This document shows, in pieces, positions 41,681-51,971 of a stretch of 64,000 nucleotides of DNA; position 1 is the stretch's first letter, and each line of letters starts with the position of its first letter. The DNA comes from Amycolatopsis sp. 2-15 (GTDB taxonomy: Bacteria > Actinomycetota > Actinomycetes > Mycobacteriales > Pseudonocardiaceae), in contig NZ_CP127294.1 in NCBI RefSeq assembly GCF_030285625.1, forward strand, positions 4,622,501-4,686,500, given 5' to 3'. A model generated the notes under the pieces. That model saw only the letters and a list, made by a program, of their open reading frames with translations, was not told the DNA's origin and searched no databases. The position numbers were made by a program, and so were the translations under genes.

Positions 41681-42447
41681 GGCGTGAAACGCAGAACGTG
41701 CTGCTGATCCTGCTCGGCGGGGCGCTGGTGAAGATCGCGGTGAACGGCGACTACCTGCGCTACGTCAAGCCCGCGCAGCAGCCGTGGATCATCGCGGGCG
41801 GCGTGGTGATGCTGGTGCTCGGCGCGGTCGCGATCCTGCGTGACCTCGTGGCGGCGCGGGCCACGGTGAAGGCGGCGGCGCCGGAGTCCTCACCGGCCGG
41901 TCATGAAGCCCACGACCACGTCGACGACGGCCACGGGCATGCCCACCCCGCGCGCTCGGCCTGGCTGCTGGTGGTGCCCGTGCTCGCGGTGTTCCTCGTG
42001 GCCCCGCCCGCGCTCGGCGCCGACTCGGTCACGCGCACCACGGCGCGCGTGCCGCAGAGCGCCGCGACCACGTCCGCGGCCGCGTTCCCGCCGTTGCCGG
42101 CGGGCAAGGTCGTGGAGCTGGCGATGAACGAGGTCGTCACGCGCGCGGGCTGGGACTCCAACGGGACGATGAACGGCCGCACCATCGGCATGTCCGGGTT
42201 CGTCGTGCACGAGGGCAGCACCACGCTGCTCGCGCGCCTGGTGATCAGCTGCTGCGCCGCCGACGCCGCACCCGTCACCGTGCACCTGAAGGGCGGCGGC
42301 GCCGACCGGTTCCCGAGCGACACCTGGCTGCGGGTCACCGGGCAGGTCGTGCCCGGCACGGCCAACGAGAACAACTCGTACACGCCCGATTTCGTGCCGG
42401 CGACCGTCGAGCGGATCGCCGCACCGAAGGACCCGTACGAGTACTGA
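41677..42447 (+). CDS. TIGR03943-family membrane protein (permease partner)
   Basis: Encodes 256 aa. Two N-terminal helices, a His/Asp-rich loop (HEAHDHVDDGHGHAHP, residues 75-90), a third helix and an outside domain with GFVVHEGSTTLLARLVISCCAADAAP, the CC motif typical of the family. The histidine cluster could bind zinc. Coupled to the UPF0718 permease and convergent with zur. Confidence 0.88.
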   Translation: MRRETQNVLLILLGGALVKIAVNGDYLRYVKPAQQPWIIAGGVVMLVLGAVAILRDLVAARATVKAAAPESSPAGHEAHDHVDDGHGHAHPARSAWLLVVPVLAVFLVAPPALGADSVTRTTARVPQSAATTSAAAFPPLPAGKVVELAMNEVVTRAGWDSNGTMNGRTIGMSGFVVHEGSTTLLARLVISCCAADAAPVTVHLKGGGADRFPSDTWLRVTGQVVPGTANENNSYTPDFVPATVERIAAPKDPYEY

Positions 42448-42454
42448 GGGCGCG

Positions 42455-42904
42455 TCAGCCCGCGTGTTCGGCGCAGGTGCCCGTGATCTCCACGGTGTGG
42501 CTGATTTCGGAGAATCCGTGCTCGGAGGCGATTTTCTCGGCCCAGCGCTCCACGGCGGGGCCCTCGACCTCCACCGTGCGCCCGCACACGCGGCACACGA
42601 GATGATGGTGGTGGTGCGTGGAGCAGCGGCGGTAGATCGCCTCGCCGGAGTCGGTGCGCAGCACGTCGATCTCGCCGGCCTCCGACAGCGACTGCAGCGT
42701 GCGGTACACGGTGGTCAGGCCGATGCCGTCGCCGCGCTTGCGCAGCTCGTCGTGCAGCTCCTGCGCGGAGCGGAAGTCGTCGACCGTGCTGAGCAGGTCG
42801 ACCACCGCCGCGCGCTGCTTGGTCGAGCGGCGCCCGGGCACCGGGGCCGGGTTGGAGTTCGGGGTGGGCGCCGATGGGGCCGCCGAGTGGGGGGTCGAGG
42901 TCAT
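42455..42904 (-). CDS. zur: Fur-family regulator, Zur type
   Basis: Encodes 149 aa. A winged helix (TKQRAAVVDLLSTVDDFRSAQELHDELRKRGDGIGLTTVYRTLQ) is followed by the metal-binding domain with five consecutive histidines (97-101) and C104-R-V-C107. The usual second C-terminal CxxC is reduced to one Cys (C144) with His nearby (TCAEHAG). Orientation and pairing with an SmtB-like gene match zur-smtB of mycobacteria, which control zinc uptake and efflux. GTG 42910 is an alternative start that overlaps the upstream stop. Confidence 0.9.
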   Translation of the reverse strand: MTSTPHSAAPSAPTPNSNPAPVPGRRSTKQRAAVVDLLSTVDDFRSAQELHDELRKRGDGIGLTTVYRTLQSLSEAGEIDVLRTDSGEAIYRRCSTHHHHHLVCRVCGRTVEVEGPAVERWAEKIASEHGFSEISHTVEITGTCAEHAG

Positions 42905-42906
42905 GG

Positions 42907-43302
42907 TCACTTCCCTTCCTGCACGTGGGTGACCGCGTCGACGACGATGTGGGCCAGGTGGTCGTCCACCAGGCGGTACACGACTTCCCGGCCCCGGCGC
43001 TCACCCTGCACCACGCCCGCCGTCTTCAGCACCCGCAGGTGCTGGCTGATCAGCGGCTGAGCGACGTCGAGGGCGTCCACCAGCTCGTGGACACACCGGT
43101 CGGCCTCGCGCAGCTGCAGCACGATGGCGATCCGGACGGGGGCGGCGAGCGCGCGCAGCAGATCACCGGCGTCGGCGAGCGCGGAGCCCGACGGACCCAG
43201 CGGACCCGATGCGGGAGCCTCGATCGGGCCGGCCGGCGCTGTCGCCGGGTCACCGGACGTGCCGGTGCCGGCCGAAAGAGCGCCTGTGCTGGCCGGTGCC
43301 AT
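42907..43302 (-). CDS. ArsR/SmtB-family metal sensor repressor
   Basis: Encodes 131 aa. A disordered N-terminal 40 residues precede a winged helix (LRALAAPVRIAIVLQLREADRCVHELVDALDVAQPLISQHLRVLKTAGVV). The alpha-5 zinc site is complete: D113-x-H115 and H126-x2-E129, the spacing of CzrA/SmtB. I chose the ATG at 43302, which follows GGGGAGG; longer frames start at 43374. It is co-transcribed with zur. TTGTCGACAA (43365-43374) is a palindrome upstream. Confidence 0.9.
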   Translation of the reverse strand: MAPASTGALSAGTGTSGDPATAPAGPIEAPASGPLGPSGSALADAGDLLRALAAPVRIAIVLQLREADRCVHELVDALDVAQPLISQHLRVLKTAGVVQGERRGREVVYRLVDDHLAHIVVDAVTHVQEGK

Positions 43303-43364
43303 CGTTGCCTCCCCTTGCGCGCGAAGCCGCCGGACGAGCCGGCGGGTTCCGAAGTCGGATGTCA

Positions 43365-43374
43365 TTGTCGACAA
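43365..43374. promoter_or_regulatory. Palindrome upstream of the arsR-zur operon
   Basis: TTGTCGACAA is a perfect 10-bp palindrome 62 bp before the ArsR start. The same 10 bp occur at 40671-40680, at the start of the UPF0718 permease gene. It may be a metal-regulator site or a coincidence. Confidence 0.3.
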
Positions 43375-43581
43375 CGGTCACGGTCATCGTAGTGTTCCCC
43401 TCCGTGGCTCCTGTCGGTCACCGTCACTCACACCAGCCTCACCCGATCGGGTGAGTTCGTCAGGAATCGGCACTTCGGCTTCGCAACCGGTGGCCGACGG
43501 TGCAAGGTTGACGCGGGGCGTTTCGTCGCTTCTCGTACGCTGACGATCCGCCCGAATCGAGGCGGAGGCAGTGGGGAGACA

Positions 43582-44685
43582 ATGACTCGTTTCGTGACGA
43601 AGGCGGCGATCCTGGCGGTGGCGGCGTTGCCCGCGCTCGCTCCGGTGGCCGCCGCCCAGACGACGCAGACCGTGAAGGCCGTCGACGAGAAGACCGGTCC
43701 CGTGTCGTTCGCCAACGTGGCGTCGGTGCGGCTGGGCTCCGACCCGCAGCACGGCGGCTCGCTGATCACCGAGACGCAGCGGTCACCGCTCACCCCCGGC
43801 CAGTCGAAGCTCTCGGCCGACCGCGTGGCCGTGCCGAAGAACGACGGCGAGCGCTCGACCTTCGGCGGCAACTGGGAGATCGACCTCGGCAAGTTCGGCG
43901 ACGCGCCCACGAGCCCGTACCCGGCCGGGATCGCGAGCCGCGACCACAACGTCGTCGCGGCCCTGCAGGCCACGAACGTGCCGGCGGCCGTCGCCGAGAC
44001 CAACTACGCCCTGCGCGACAACGCCCGCGGCAAGGCCCGCCCGGTCGACAACACGATGCTGGTGCTGGAGAACGCGCGCAGCGCCGCCGACTGCTCGGCC
44101 CCGAACAAGGTCACCGGCACCACCACGCTCACCCGGCTCTGGGTGCGCGGCGAGGACGACACCCTCAAGCAGGTCACGATGCCCGCGGGCTCGGGTTCGC
44201 TGAGCGTGAAGAACCTGCGCCTGGGCGCGCCCAGGGCCGTCGAGGGGGCCGACGCGACCAAGTCGCTCTCGGACGTCGTGGTGTCCCGTGTGTCCTCGTT
44301 CGACCAGCTGATCAGGCAGGACGGCTGGCGCAACGGCGACGTCACGGCTCAGGCCGGCTGGCGCGTCGACGTGACCACCCACGTGCGCAACGAGTCGGGC
44401 GACCCGCTGCCGGACGTGAGCACCACGCTGGTGCTCGGCGGCGTGAGCTGCTCGATCCCGAAGAACTTCGTGGCCGTGTCCGGTGGCAGCGGAAACGGCG
44501 CGACGGCGACGCAGCCGCCGGTGCCCACCGAGGTCCCGGCCGGTTATCTCGGTACGGCCGCAGCCGCTCCGTCGAGCGACTACCGGCTGCCGCTCGGCCT
44601 CGGCCTGCTGGTCGCCGGTCTGGTGTTCGGCGGGCTCGCGATCGGGCTGGGCCGCCGGCGCACGGCGCGCTCGCGCGGCGAGTAG
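43582..44685 (+). CDS. Secreted membrane-anchored protein upstream of class F sortases
   Basis: Encodes 367 aa, unrecognised. A signal peptide (residues 1-25, ending AAA) precedes an extracellular domain of about 300 residues, probably beta-rich, with two cysteines (CSAPNK and VSCSI). A C-terminal helix (LPLGLGLLVAGLVFGGLAIGLG) and an Arg-rich tail form a surface-anchor layout. No LPxTG motif is present before the helix. It lies 6 nt before a sortase gene, so it may be the substrate or a partner. Confidence 0.8.
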   Translation: MTRFVTKAAILAVAALPALAPVAAAQTTQTVKAVDEKTGPVSFANVASVRLGSDPQHGGSLITETQRSPLTPGQSKLSADRVAVPKNDGERSTFGGNWEIDLGKFGDAPTSPYPAGIASRDHNVVAALQATNVPAAVAETNYALRDNARGKARPVDNTMLVLENARSAADCSAPNKVTGTTTLTRLWVRGEDDTLKQVTMPAGSGSLSVKNLRLGAPRAVEGADATKSLSDVVVSRVSSFDQLIRQDGWRNGDVTAQAGWRVDVTTHVRNESGDPLPDVSTTLVLGGVSCSIPKNFVAVSGGSGNGATATQPPVPTEVPAGYLGTAAAAPSSDYRLPLGLGLLVAGLVFGGLAIGLGRRRTARSRGE

Positions 44686-44691
44686 GTCCCC

Positions 44692-45330
44692 GTGCTGCGC
44701 ACCGCGCTGGCCGTCGTGTCAGCGGTGGTCGCCGTGCTCGCGCTGGCCGCGGGCGTGGTCGTGCTGACCTGGGGCCCCGCGCCCGTGCCCGCCGCCGCGG
44801 CGGAACCGCCGCCCGGCTCGCTGCCGGGGGAGGACGGCGCGCCCGCCGAGCTGCCCGCGGACGGCGCCGCCGTGGGCGTGCAACGGCCCGGCAGCGTCCG
44901 GCTGCCCGACGGGTCGGAGGCCCGGCTCGTGCGCACCGAGGTGACGCGCGACGGGATCCTGCCGATCCCGCGTGGCCTCGGCGACGCCGCGTGGTGGGGC
45001 GCGCGCCTCGGCTCGAAGCAGGGCGCGGCCGTGCTGTCCGGTCACGTCAACTGGGCCGGCACGAAGGGACCGTTCGACGACCTGTGGCGCGTGCGCACGG
45101 GCGACAACGTGAGCATCGTCGACTCCTCGGGCGGGCGCTGGCTCTACCGCGTGACCGGTGCGGCGACCGTGCGCAAGGAGCAGCTCCCGGAGCAGGCGCC
45201 GCAGTGGTTCGCGCAGTCCGGGCCGCACCGGCTGGTGCTCGTGACGTGCGGCGGCGACTACGTCGGCGGCACCGAGGGCTACGACGAGAACCGCATCGTC
45301 ACGGCGAACCTGGTCTCGCGTCCGGACTGA
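44692..45330 (+). CDS. Class F sortase
   Basis: Encodes 212 aa. An N-terminal membrane anchor is followed by a Pro/Ala-rich linker and a sortase domain with H118 (SGHVNW), C186 (LVLVTCGGDY) and R201 (ENRIV), the His-Cys-Arg catalytic set. Sortases cleave a sorting motif and attach proteins to the cell wall. The spacing of these residues is identical in the next sortase. Starts 6 nt after the secreted protein gene. Confidence 0.93.
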   Translation: MLRTALAVVSAVVAVLALAAGVVVLTWGPAPVPAAAAEPPPGSLPGEDGAPAELPADGAAVGVQRPGSVRLPDGSEARLVRTEVTRDGILPIPRGLGDAAWWGARLGSKQGAAVLSGHVNWAGTKGPFDDLWRVRTGDNVSIVDSSGGRWLYRVTGAATVRKEQLPEQAPQWFAQSGPHRLVLVTCGGDYVGGTEGYDENRIVTANLVSRPD

Positions 45331-45405
45331 GCACGATCGGGTGCAACCCCGCCCGCGTCCCGCGGCATGTCTTCCTGCGCACGACACACCGGAGCAGGGA
45401 GCACG

Positions 45406-46059
45406 ATGCAAGGGACACAGGAACGGCCCGCGAGGACCAAGTGGGTACTGGGCGCCGTCGGGGCCGTGGTGGTGGCGGCGCTCGTCGTCGCCCTCCTGAT
45501 CTTCACCGGAAAGGATGAACCCGGTCTCGCCAGCGGCGCGGCTTCTGTACCGGTACCGGCGGCGGGAGCGGGTGCGGCGCAGCAGTCGGCACAGAAGCAG
45601 GCCGACCCGGGGCAGACGCCCGGCACCGTGCTGCTGCCCGGCGGCGGCACCGCGAAACTCGTGCAGGAACCCGTGGGTGACGACGGCGCGCTGGTGATCC
45701 CGCAGAGCCTCGCCGAAGCCGCGTGGTGGGGCTCGGGCCTGGGCGCCGACCAGGGCGTCACGCTGTTCTCCGGGCACGTGAACTGGAAGGGCCGCACCGG
45801 GCCGTTCGACCAGCTGTGGCAGGTGGAGCAGGGCCAGGCCGTGACGGTCACCGACACCTCGGGCGGCAAGTGGAGCTACCGCGTCGACGAGGTCCGCACG
45901 ATCCACAAGTCCGGGCTCGCCGCGGAGTCCGCGAAGCTGTTTTCCCCGGACGGGCCCCACAAACTGGTGCTCGTCACGTGCGGCGGCGACTACGTCGGCG
46001 GCACCGAGGGCTACGACGACAACCGGGTCGTCACGGCGTCGCTGACGGGCCGGCCCTGA
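45406..46059 (+). CDS. Class F sortase (second copy)
   Basis: Encodes 217 aa. A cytoplasmic tail, a membrane helix (VLGAVGAVVVAALVVALLIF) and a linker precede the sortase domain with H124, C192 and R207. The His-to-Cys (68) and Cys-to-Arg (15) distances equal those of the preceding sortase, so they are tandem duplicates. The ATG at 45406 follows GCAGGGAGC. The copies share strong identity around the active site. Confidence 0.93.
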   Translation: MQGTQERPARTKWVLGAVGAVVVAALVVALLIFTGKDEPGLASGAASVPVPAAGAGAAQQSAQKQADPGQTPGTVLLPGGGTAKLVQEPVGDDGALVIPQSLAEAAWWGSGLGADQGVTLFSGHVNWKGRTGPFDQLWQVEQGQAVTVTDTSGGKWSYRVDEVRTIHKSGLAAESAKLFSPDGPHKLVLVTCGGDYVGGTEGYDDNRVVTASLTGRP

Positions 46060-46153
46060 GCCCTGCTCACCTCGCCGGAAGGGCCGCGGGGGCGGCCGGA
46101 TACGCTGGACCTCTTAGTCAGATAACCGTCCCCGCATGCGTCCGGAGCGTGGA

Positions 46154-47542
<1,389 letters not shown>

Positions 47543-47554
47543 CACTTTTCGTAC

Positions 47555-47587
47555 ACGGCCCTTCCCCGGATCACGGGGGAGGGCCGT
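47555..47587 (+). terminator. Terminator hairpin after glyS
   Basis: ACGGCCCTTCCCC (47555-47567) pairs with GGGGGAGGGCCGT (47575-47587) with one wobble and a 7-nt loop. It begins 13 nt after the glyS stop and is followed by a short TTTG stretch. Confidence 0.75.
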
Positions 47588-47688
47588 TGTGCTTTGTCGG
47601 GCCGGGCCGCGACCCCTGACACCTGTCACGGTCACGACGTGACGCTCGGCCTGCGGACCCACGCCCCAATCCCGGCAGTCTTCAAGGC

Positions 47689-48651
47689 ATGGAAACCACA
47701 CAGGCCACGCGCGGGACGCGGGACGTCGCGGCGGGGGCCGCCGTTCGGTTGAGCGGGTTGAGGAAGCACTACGGCGAGGTGCGGGCCGTCGATGGGGTCG
47801 AGCTGACGATCGCGCCGGGGGAGGTGGTGGCGCTGCTCGGGCCGAATGGCGCGGGCAAGTCCACCACCGTCGACATGATCTTGGGGCTCAGCAAGCCCGA
47901 CGCGGGTGAGGTCACGGTGTTCGGCAAGACGCCGGGCGACGCGGTGCGCGCCGGGATGATCGGGGCGATGCTGCAGGGCGGCACTCTTCTCGACGACCTG
48001 ACCGTGCGCGAGACGGTGCGCATGGTCGCGAAGCTGCACCGCACGCCGATGCCGCTCGAGCAGGCGCTGCGGCAGGCGGGGATCGACGACATCGCCGACC
48101 GGCGGGCCAACAAGCTCTCCGGCGGGCAGAAGCAGCGGGTGCGCTTCGCCGTCGCGCTGGTGTCGGACCCCGATCTGCTGGTGCTCGACGAGCCGACGGC
48201 GGCCATGGACGTGGGCACGCGGCGCGAGTTCTGGAAATCCATGTACTCCTTCACCGAGAGCGGCCGCACGGTGCTGTTCGCGACGCATTACCTGGAGGAG
48301 GCCGAGGAGTTCGCCGACCGGGTGGTGCTGATGCGGTCCGGCCGGGTCGTCGCCGACGGGTCGGTCGCGCAGGTGCGCGCACTGGCCGGCGGCCGCACCA
48401 TCCGCGCGGTGCTGCCGGATGCCACCGGGGAGACCGAACGTCTCGTGGCGACGCTGCCCGCGGTGACCGACTTCGAGCTGCGCGGCGAGCGCGCCGCGAT
48501 CTCCAGCAGCGATTCGGACGCCACGCTGCGAGCGCTGATGGCCGCCGTGCCGGCCGTGCACGACATCGAGATCAGCGCCGTCGGCCTCGAAGGCGCGTTC
48601 CTTTCGCTGACCGCGGAAGACCACACCGAACCGGAAGAAGCAGCCCGATGA
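47689..48651 (+). CDS. ABC transporter ATP-binding protein (drug-export type)
   Basis: Encodes 320 aa. Walker A GPNGAGKST, signature LSGGQKQR, Walker B LLVLDEPT and the H-loop (FATHYLEE) are intact, followed by a C-terminal region typical of ABC-2 exporters. It forms a transporter with the permease encoded next (ATGA overlap). The downstream two-component system probably controls it. Substrate unknown. Confidence 0.93.
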   Translation: METTQATRGTRDVAAGAAVRLSGLRKHYGEVRAVDGVELTIAPGEVVALLGPNGAGKSTTVDMILGLSKPDAGEVTVFGKTPGDAVRAGMIGAMLQGGTLLDDLTVRETVRMVAKLHRTPMPLEQALRQAGIDDIADRRANKLSGGQKQRVRFAVALVSDPDLLVLDEPTAAMDVGTRREFWKSMYSFTESGRTVLFATHYLEEAEEFADRVVLMRSGRVVADGSVAQVRALAGGRTIRAVLPDATGETERLVATLPAVTDFELRGERAAISSSDSDATLRALMAAVPAVHDIEISAVGLEGAFLSLTAEDHTEPEEAAR

Positions 48652-49388
48652 ACCCGTCCTACCTGGCCGTCGAGATCAAGCGGCTGTTCCGTTCCATGCG
48701 GTTCCTCATCTTCGTCGTCGCTTTCCCGGTGTTGATGTTCTTGTTGCAGGCCAACGTTTTCACCAAGGCGAGCGACCCGGACCACGCGGCGATCGTGGCC
48801 GTGGTCATGGTCAACATGATGGCGTTCGGAATGTTCGCCGCCGCCACGACCAACGGAGCCCGGCTCGCGATCGAGCGCGCGAGTGGCTGGCAGCGACAGC
48901 TGCGGCTGACCCCGCTCTCGGGGGCTTCGTACCTCGGCGGCAAGGCCGTGTCCGGCCTGCTCGTGGGGCTGCCCGCGCTGTTGCTGGTGCCACTCGTGGC
49001 GATCTTCATCGAACACGTGCACCTCGGCGGCGGTGACTGGCTGCGGATCATCGCCGGCCTGTGGCTCGGCACCATCCCGCTCGTGCTGCTGGGCCTGCTG
49101 CTCGGCCAGCTCGCCACGCCGGAGTCGCTGCAGCCCATCTCGATGATCGTGATGCTCGGCATGGGTTTCCTCGGCGGCCTGTGGATCCCGATCGAGAGCA
49201 TGCCCTCGTGGATGCACGACGTCGCGCAGCTGCTGCCCACCTACTGGCTGATCGGGCTGGTGCGCCCGGCCGTGACCAACGAGCTGCTCGTGAGCTTCCC
49301 GACCGCGGTCGCGGTGCTGGCGGGCTGGGCCGTGGTCCTCGGAGCGCTCGTGATCAGGCGATACCGTAAGGACAGCGCCCGGGTCTGA
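48648..49388 (+). CDS. ABC-2 type transporter permease
   Basis: Encodes 246 aa with six membrane helices and the ABC-2 signature (NGARLAIERASGWQRQLRLTPLS, LGMGFLGGLWIPIESMPSWMHDVAQLLPTYWL). It is the membrane partner of the preceding ATPase. The kinase gene starts 21 nt downstream, so the four genes likely form an operon. Confidence 0.92.
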   Translation: MNPSYLAVEIKRLFRSMRFLIFVVAFPVLMFLLQANVFTKASDPDHAAIVAVVMVNMMAFGMFAAATTNGARLAIERASGWQRQLRLTPLSGASYLGGKAVSGLLVGLPALLLVPLVAIFIEHVHLGGGDWLRIIAGLWLGTIPLVLLGLLLGQLATPESLQPISMIVMLGMGFLGGLWIPIESMPSWMHDVAQLLPTYWLIGLVRPAVTNELLVSFPTAVAVLAGWAVVLGALVIRRYRKDSARV

Positions 49389-49409
49389 CCGGGACGGGAG
49401 GGAACGACG

Positions 49410-50633
49410 GTGCAGCGGACGAAGGAAGAGCCCGCGTCGATTGCGCAGACCCGGTTCCGGTTCGCGCTGGGCGACCGGTCCTCGTGGTGGGACGACCCGA
49501 TGATCGGGCACCGGGGAGGTCCGAACAAGATCGGCTGGCCGATCTTCGCGGTGCTCTTCCTGCTGCCCTTCCTCGTCCCGGTCACCCGCGAGCTCGCCAC
49601 GGGTGGCGAGCCGCTGTGGACGCGGGTGCTGATGGCGCTGCTGGTTTACGGCTACGGCGCGTGTTACGTGGTCTTCCCGACGGTGTTCCGCAAGCCGCGG
49701 CAGGTGAAGCTCACGTTCGGTGCCGTGATGCTGGCGCTGGGCCTGCTCGCGACGCTGCTGGTGGACACGAGCCCGTACATCCTGCTCTACGCGACGGCCA
49801 CGCTCGCCTTCCTCTTCCCGGCGGGCTGGGCCGCGATCCTCGACACGCTGGCGCTGGGTGCGGTGGCCGTGGTGCTGCTGGCCGACGGCCGGATCCAAAC
49901 CGACGGCGGTGATCTGATCTCGGTCGGCGCGATCACGCTGGCGATGTTCTTCATGGCCAACCTCGTCCGGGCGGTGCGCCGGCTGGAGCTGGCCAACCAG
50001 GAGATCGCCACGCTCGCGGTGGCCAACGAGCGCCAGCGCGTGGCCCGCGACCTGCACGACCTGCTGGGCCACAGCCTCACCACGATCACGGTGAAGGCCG
50101 GTTTGGCGCGGCGGGTGCTGGAGAGCTCCGGCGACGTCGGGCGCGCGGTCGAGGAGATCCGCGAGGTCGAGGGACTGACCCGCAGCGCGCTGTCGGACGT
50201 GCGGCTGACCGTGTCGGAGTACCGCGAGGTGTCGCTGGCCGCGGAGCTCGCCGGGGCGCGCGCGGCGCTGCGGGCGGCGGAGATCGAGGCGGACTTGCCC
50301 TACGCCGTGGACAACGTGCTGCCACAGCTGCAGAGCACCTTCGGATACGTGCTGCGCGAAGCGGTCACCAACGTGTTGCGCCACTCCGGGGCCGAGCGCG
50401 TCGGCGTGCGGTTCGGGCGCGACTGGCTCGAGGTGGCCGACGACGGCGCCGGGGCCGAAGCGGCGCAGGGCAACGGGCTGCGCGGGCTCACCGAACGCGT
50501 CGGCGGCGTCGGGGGGACGCTGCACAGCGGGCCGCGGCCCGGGGGAGGATGGGTGGTCCGGGCGGAGGTTCCGGAAGCTGAGCCGCCGGCCGTCCAGGCC
50601 GTGCGTGCCGAACCCGCGGGAGGACTTGCGTGA
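49410..50633 (+). CDS. NarL/DesK-type sensor histidine kinase
   Basis: Encodes 407 aa. About five membrane helices (residues 42-185) replace an external sensor domain. The HisKA_3 motif with H216 (RVARDLHDLLGHSL) and an HATPase domain (VTNVLRHSGAE, GNGLRGLTERV) follow. DesK-like kinases respond to membrane or cell-envelope stress. The 4-nt GTGA overlap with the regulator gene couples the two. Confidence 0.94.
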   Translation: MQRTKEEPASIAQTRFRFALGDRSSWWDDPMIGHRGGPNKIGWPIFAVLFLLPFLVPVTRELATGGEPLWTRVLMALLVYGYGACYVVFPTVFRKPRQVKLTFGAVMLALGLLATLLVDTSPYILLYATATLAFLFPAGWAAILDTLALGAVAVVLLADGRIQTDGGDLISVGAITLAMFFMANLVRAVRRLELANQEIATLAVANERQRVARDLHDLLGHSLTTITVKAGLARRVLESSGDVGRAVEEIREVEGLTRSALSDVRLTVSEYREVSLAAELAGARAALRAAEIEADLPYAVDNVLPQLQSTFGYVLREAVTNVLRHSGAERVGVRFGRDWLEVADDGAGAEAAQGNGLRGLTERVGGVGGTLHSGPRPGGGWVVRAEVPEAEPPAVQAVRAEPAGGLA

Positions 50634-51235
50634 TCCGCGTTCTGCTGGCCGACGACCAGGCGATGGTGCGCGGAGCCCTGGCCACCGTGCTCGGGCTGGA
50701 GGCCGACATCGAGGTCGTGGCGCAGGTCGGGTCGGGCGACGAGGTGCTGGCCGCGGCGAAGGAGGCGGCGCCGGACGTCGCGCTGCTCGACGTGCAGATG
50801 CCCGGCAAGGACGGTCTCGCCGCGGCCGCGGAGCTGCACGCCGCGCTGCCCTCGTGCCGTGTGATCATCTGCACGACCTTCGGCCGGCCCGGGTACCTGG
50901 CGCGGGCGATGGCCGCGGGCGCCGCCGGGTTCGTGGTGAAGGACGCGCCGCCGGAGCAGCTCGTGGAGGCCGTCCGGCGAGTCCACAGTGGACTGCGGGT
51001 GGTGGATCCCGCGCTGGCGGCCGAATCGCTGGCGACCGGGGCGAGCCCGCTCACCGGGCGGGAGGGCGACGTCCTCTCGACCGCGCGCGACGGCAGCACC
51101 GTCGCGGACATCGCGAAGGCGCTGTTCCTCTCGGAAGGCACTGTGCGCAACCACCTTTCGGCCGCGATCGGCAAGACGGGCGCCCGCACGCGCGCCGAGG
51201 CCGTGCGGCTGGCGGAGGAACGCGGCTGGCTGTGA
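50630..51235 (+). CDS. NarL/FixJ-family response regulator
   Basis: Encodes 201 aa. The receiver domain has D54 as phospho-acceptor (LLDVQMPGKDG) and a Lys (VVKDAPPEQL). The LuxR-type helix-turn-helix is near residues 143-190 (LTGREGDVLSTARDGSTVADIAKALFLSEGTVRNHLSAAIGKTGARTRAEAVRLAEERGWL pattern). It likely regulates the exporter operon that includes it. Confidence 0.95.
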   Translation: MIRVLLADDQAMVRGALATVLGLEADIEVVAQVGSGDEVLAAAKEAAPDVALLDVQMPGKDGLAAAAELHAALPSCRVIICTTFGRPGYLARAMAAGAAGFVVKDAPPEQLVEAVRRVHSGLRVVDPALAAESLATGASPLTGREGDVLSTARDGSTVADIAKALFLSEGTVRNHLSAAIGKTGARTRAEAVRLAEERGWL

Positions 51236-51286
51236 CGCCGGGGTGCCTGCGCCGGAATCGCGTGCGGCTCTGAAAAGATGGCGGGC

Positions 51287-51928
51287 ATGAGAACACCACC
51301 CACGTGGGCGAACTGGCTGCGCCGCATCGCGTTCGGCGCGGTGCTCGTGGTGCTCGCCGTCGTCGGCGGTACGGCGTTTCGCGTGTGGCAGGTCGCGCGC
51401 GAGAACGACCGCACGCCGGCCGACGTGATCGTGGTGCTGGGGGCCGCGCAGTACAACGGCAAGCCGTCGGGCATCTTCACCGCACGGCTGGAGAAGGCGC
51501 GCCAGCTCTACGACGCGGGTGTCGCGAAGACCGTGGTGACCGCTGGGGGCAAGAAGGCGGCTGACAACTTCACCGAGGCCGCGGCCGGCGCGCGGTGGCT
51601 GACGCAGCACGGCGTGCCCGCGTCCGCGACGCTGGCGGTCGGCGAGGGCAGCGACACGCTGCGGAGCCTGCGGGCCGTGGCCGACCAGGTGCAGGCGCGC
51701 GGCTGGCACACGGCGGTGCTCGTGAGCGACCCGTGGCACTCCTACCGCGCGCGGACGATGGCGGCGGACCTCGGCCTCGACGCGTGGACCGCGCCGACGC
51801 ACAGCGGCCCGATCGTGCAGGAGCGCGTGACGCAGGTCCGCTACATCTTCCGCGAGACGGGCGCGCTGCTGTTCTACGAGCTCACGAAATCGCCGGCCGA
51901 CGAGCTGTTCGACACGTTCATGGGCTGA
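51287..51928 (+). CDS. YdcF/SanA (DUF218) membrane protein
   Basis: Encodes 213 aa. A single N-terminal membrane helix anchors a DUF218 domain (DVIVVLGAAQYNGKPSGIFTARLEKARQLYDAG, TAGGKKAADNFTEAAAGARWL, then VLVSDPWHSYRARTMA). SanA/YdcF-like proteins act at the envelope, possibly in lipid carrier or glycan metabolism. ATG 51278 would add three residues. Confidence 0.88.
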   Translation: MRTPPTWANWLRRIAFGAVLVVLAVVGGTAFRVWQVARENDRTPADVIVVLGAAQYNGKPSGIFTARLEKARQLYDAGVAKTVVTAGGKKAADNFTEAAAGARWLTQHGVPASATLAVGEGSDTLRSLRAVADQVQARGWHTAVLVSDPWHSYRARTMAADLGLDAWTAPTHSGPIVQERVTQVRYIFRETGALLFYELTKSPADELFDTFMG

Positions 51929-51971
51929 ACTTCCCCGGGGAATTGTCGGTGGCCGCGCTTAAGCTGGCCGG

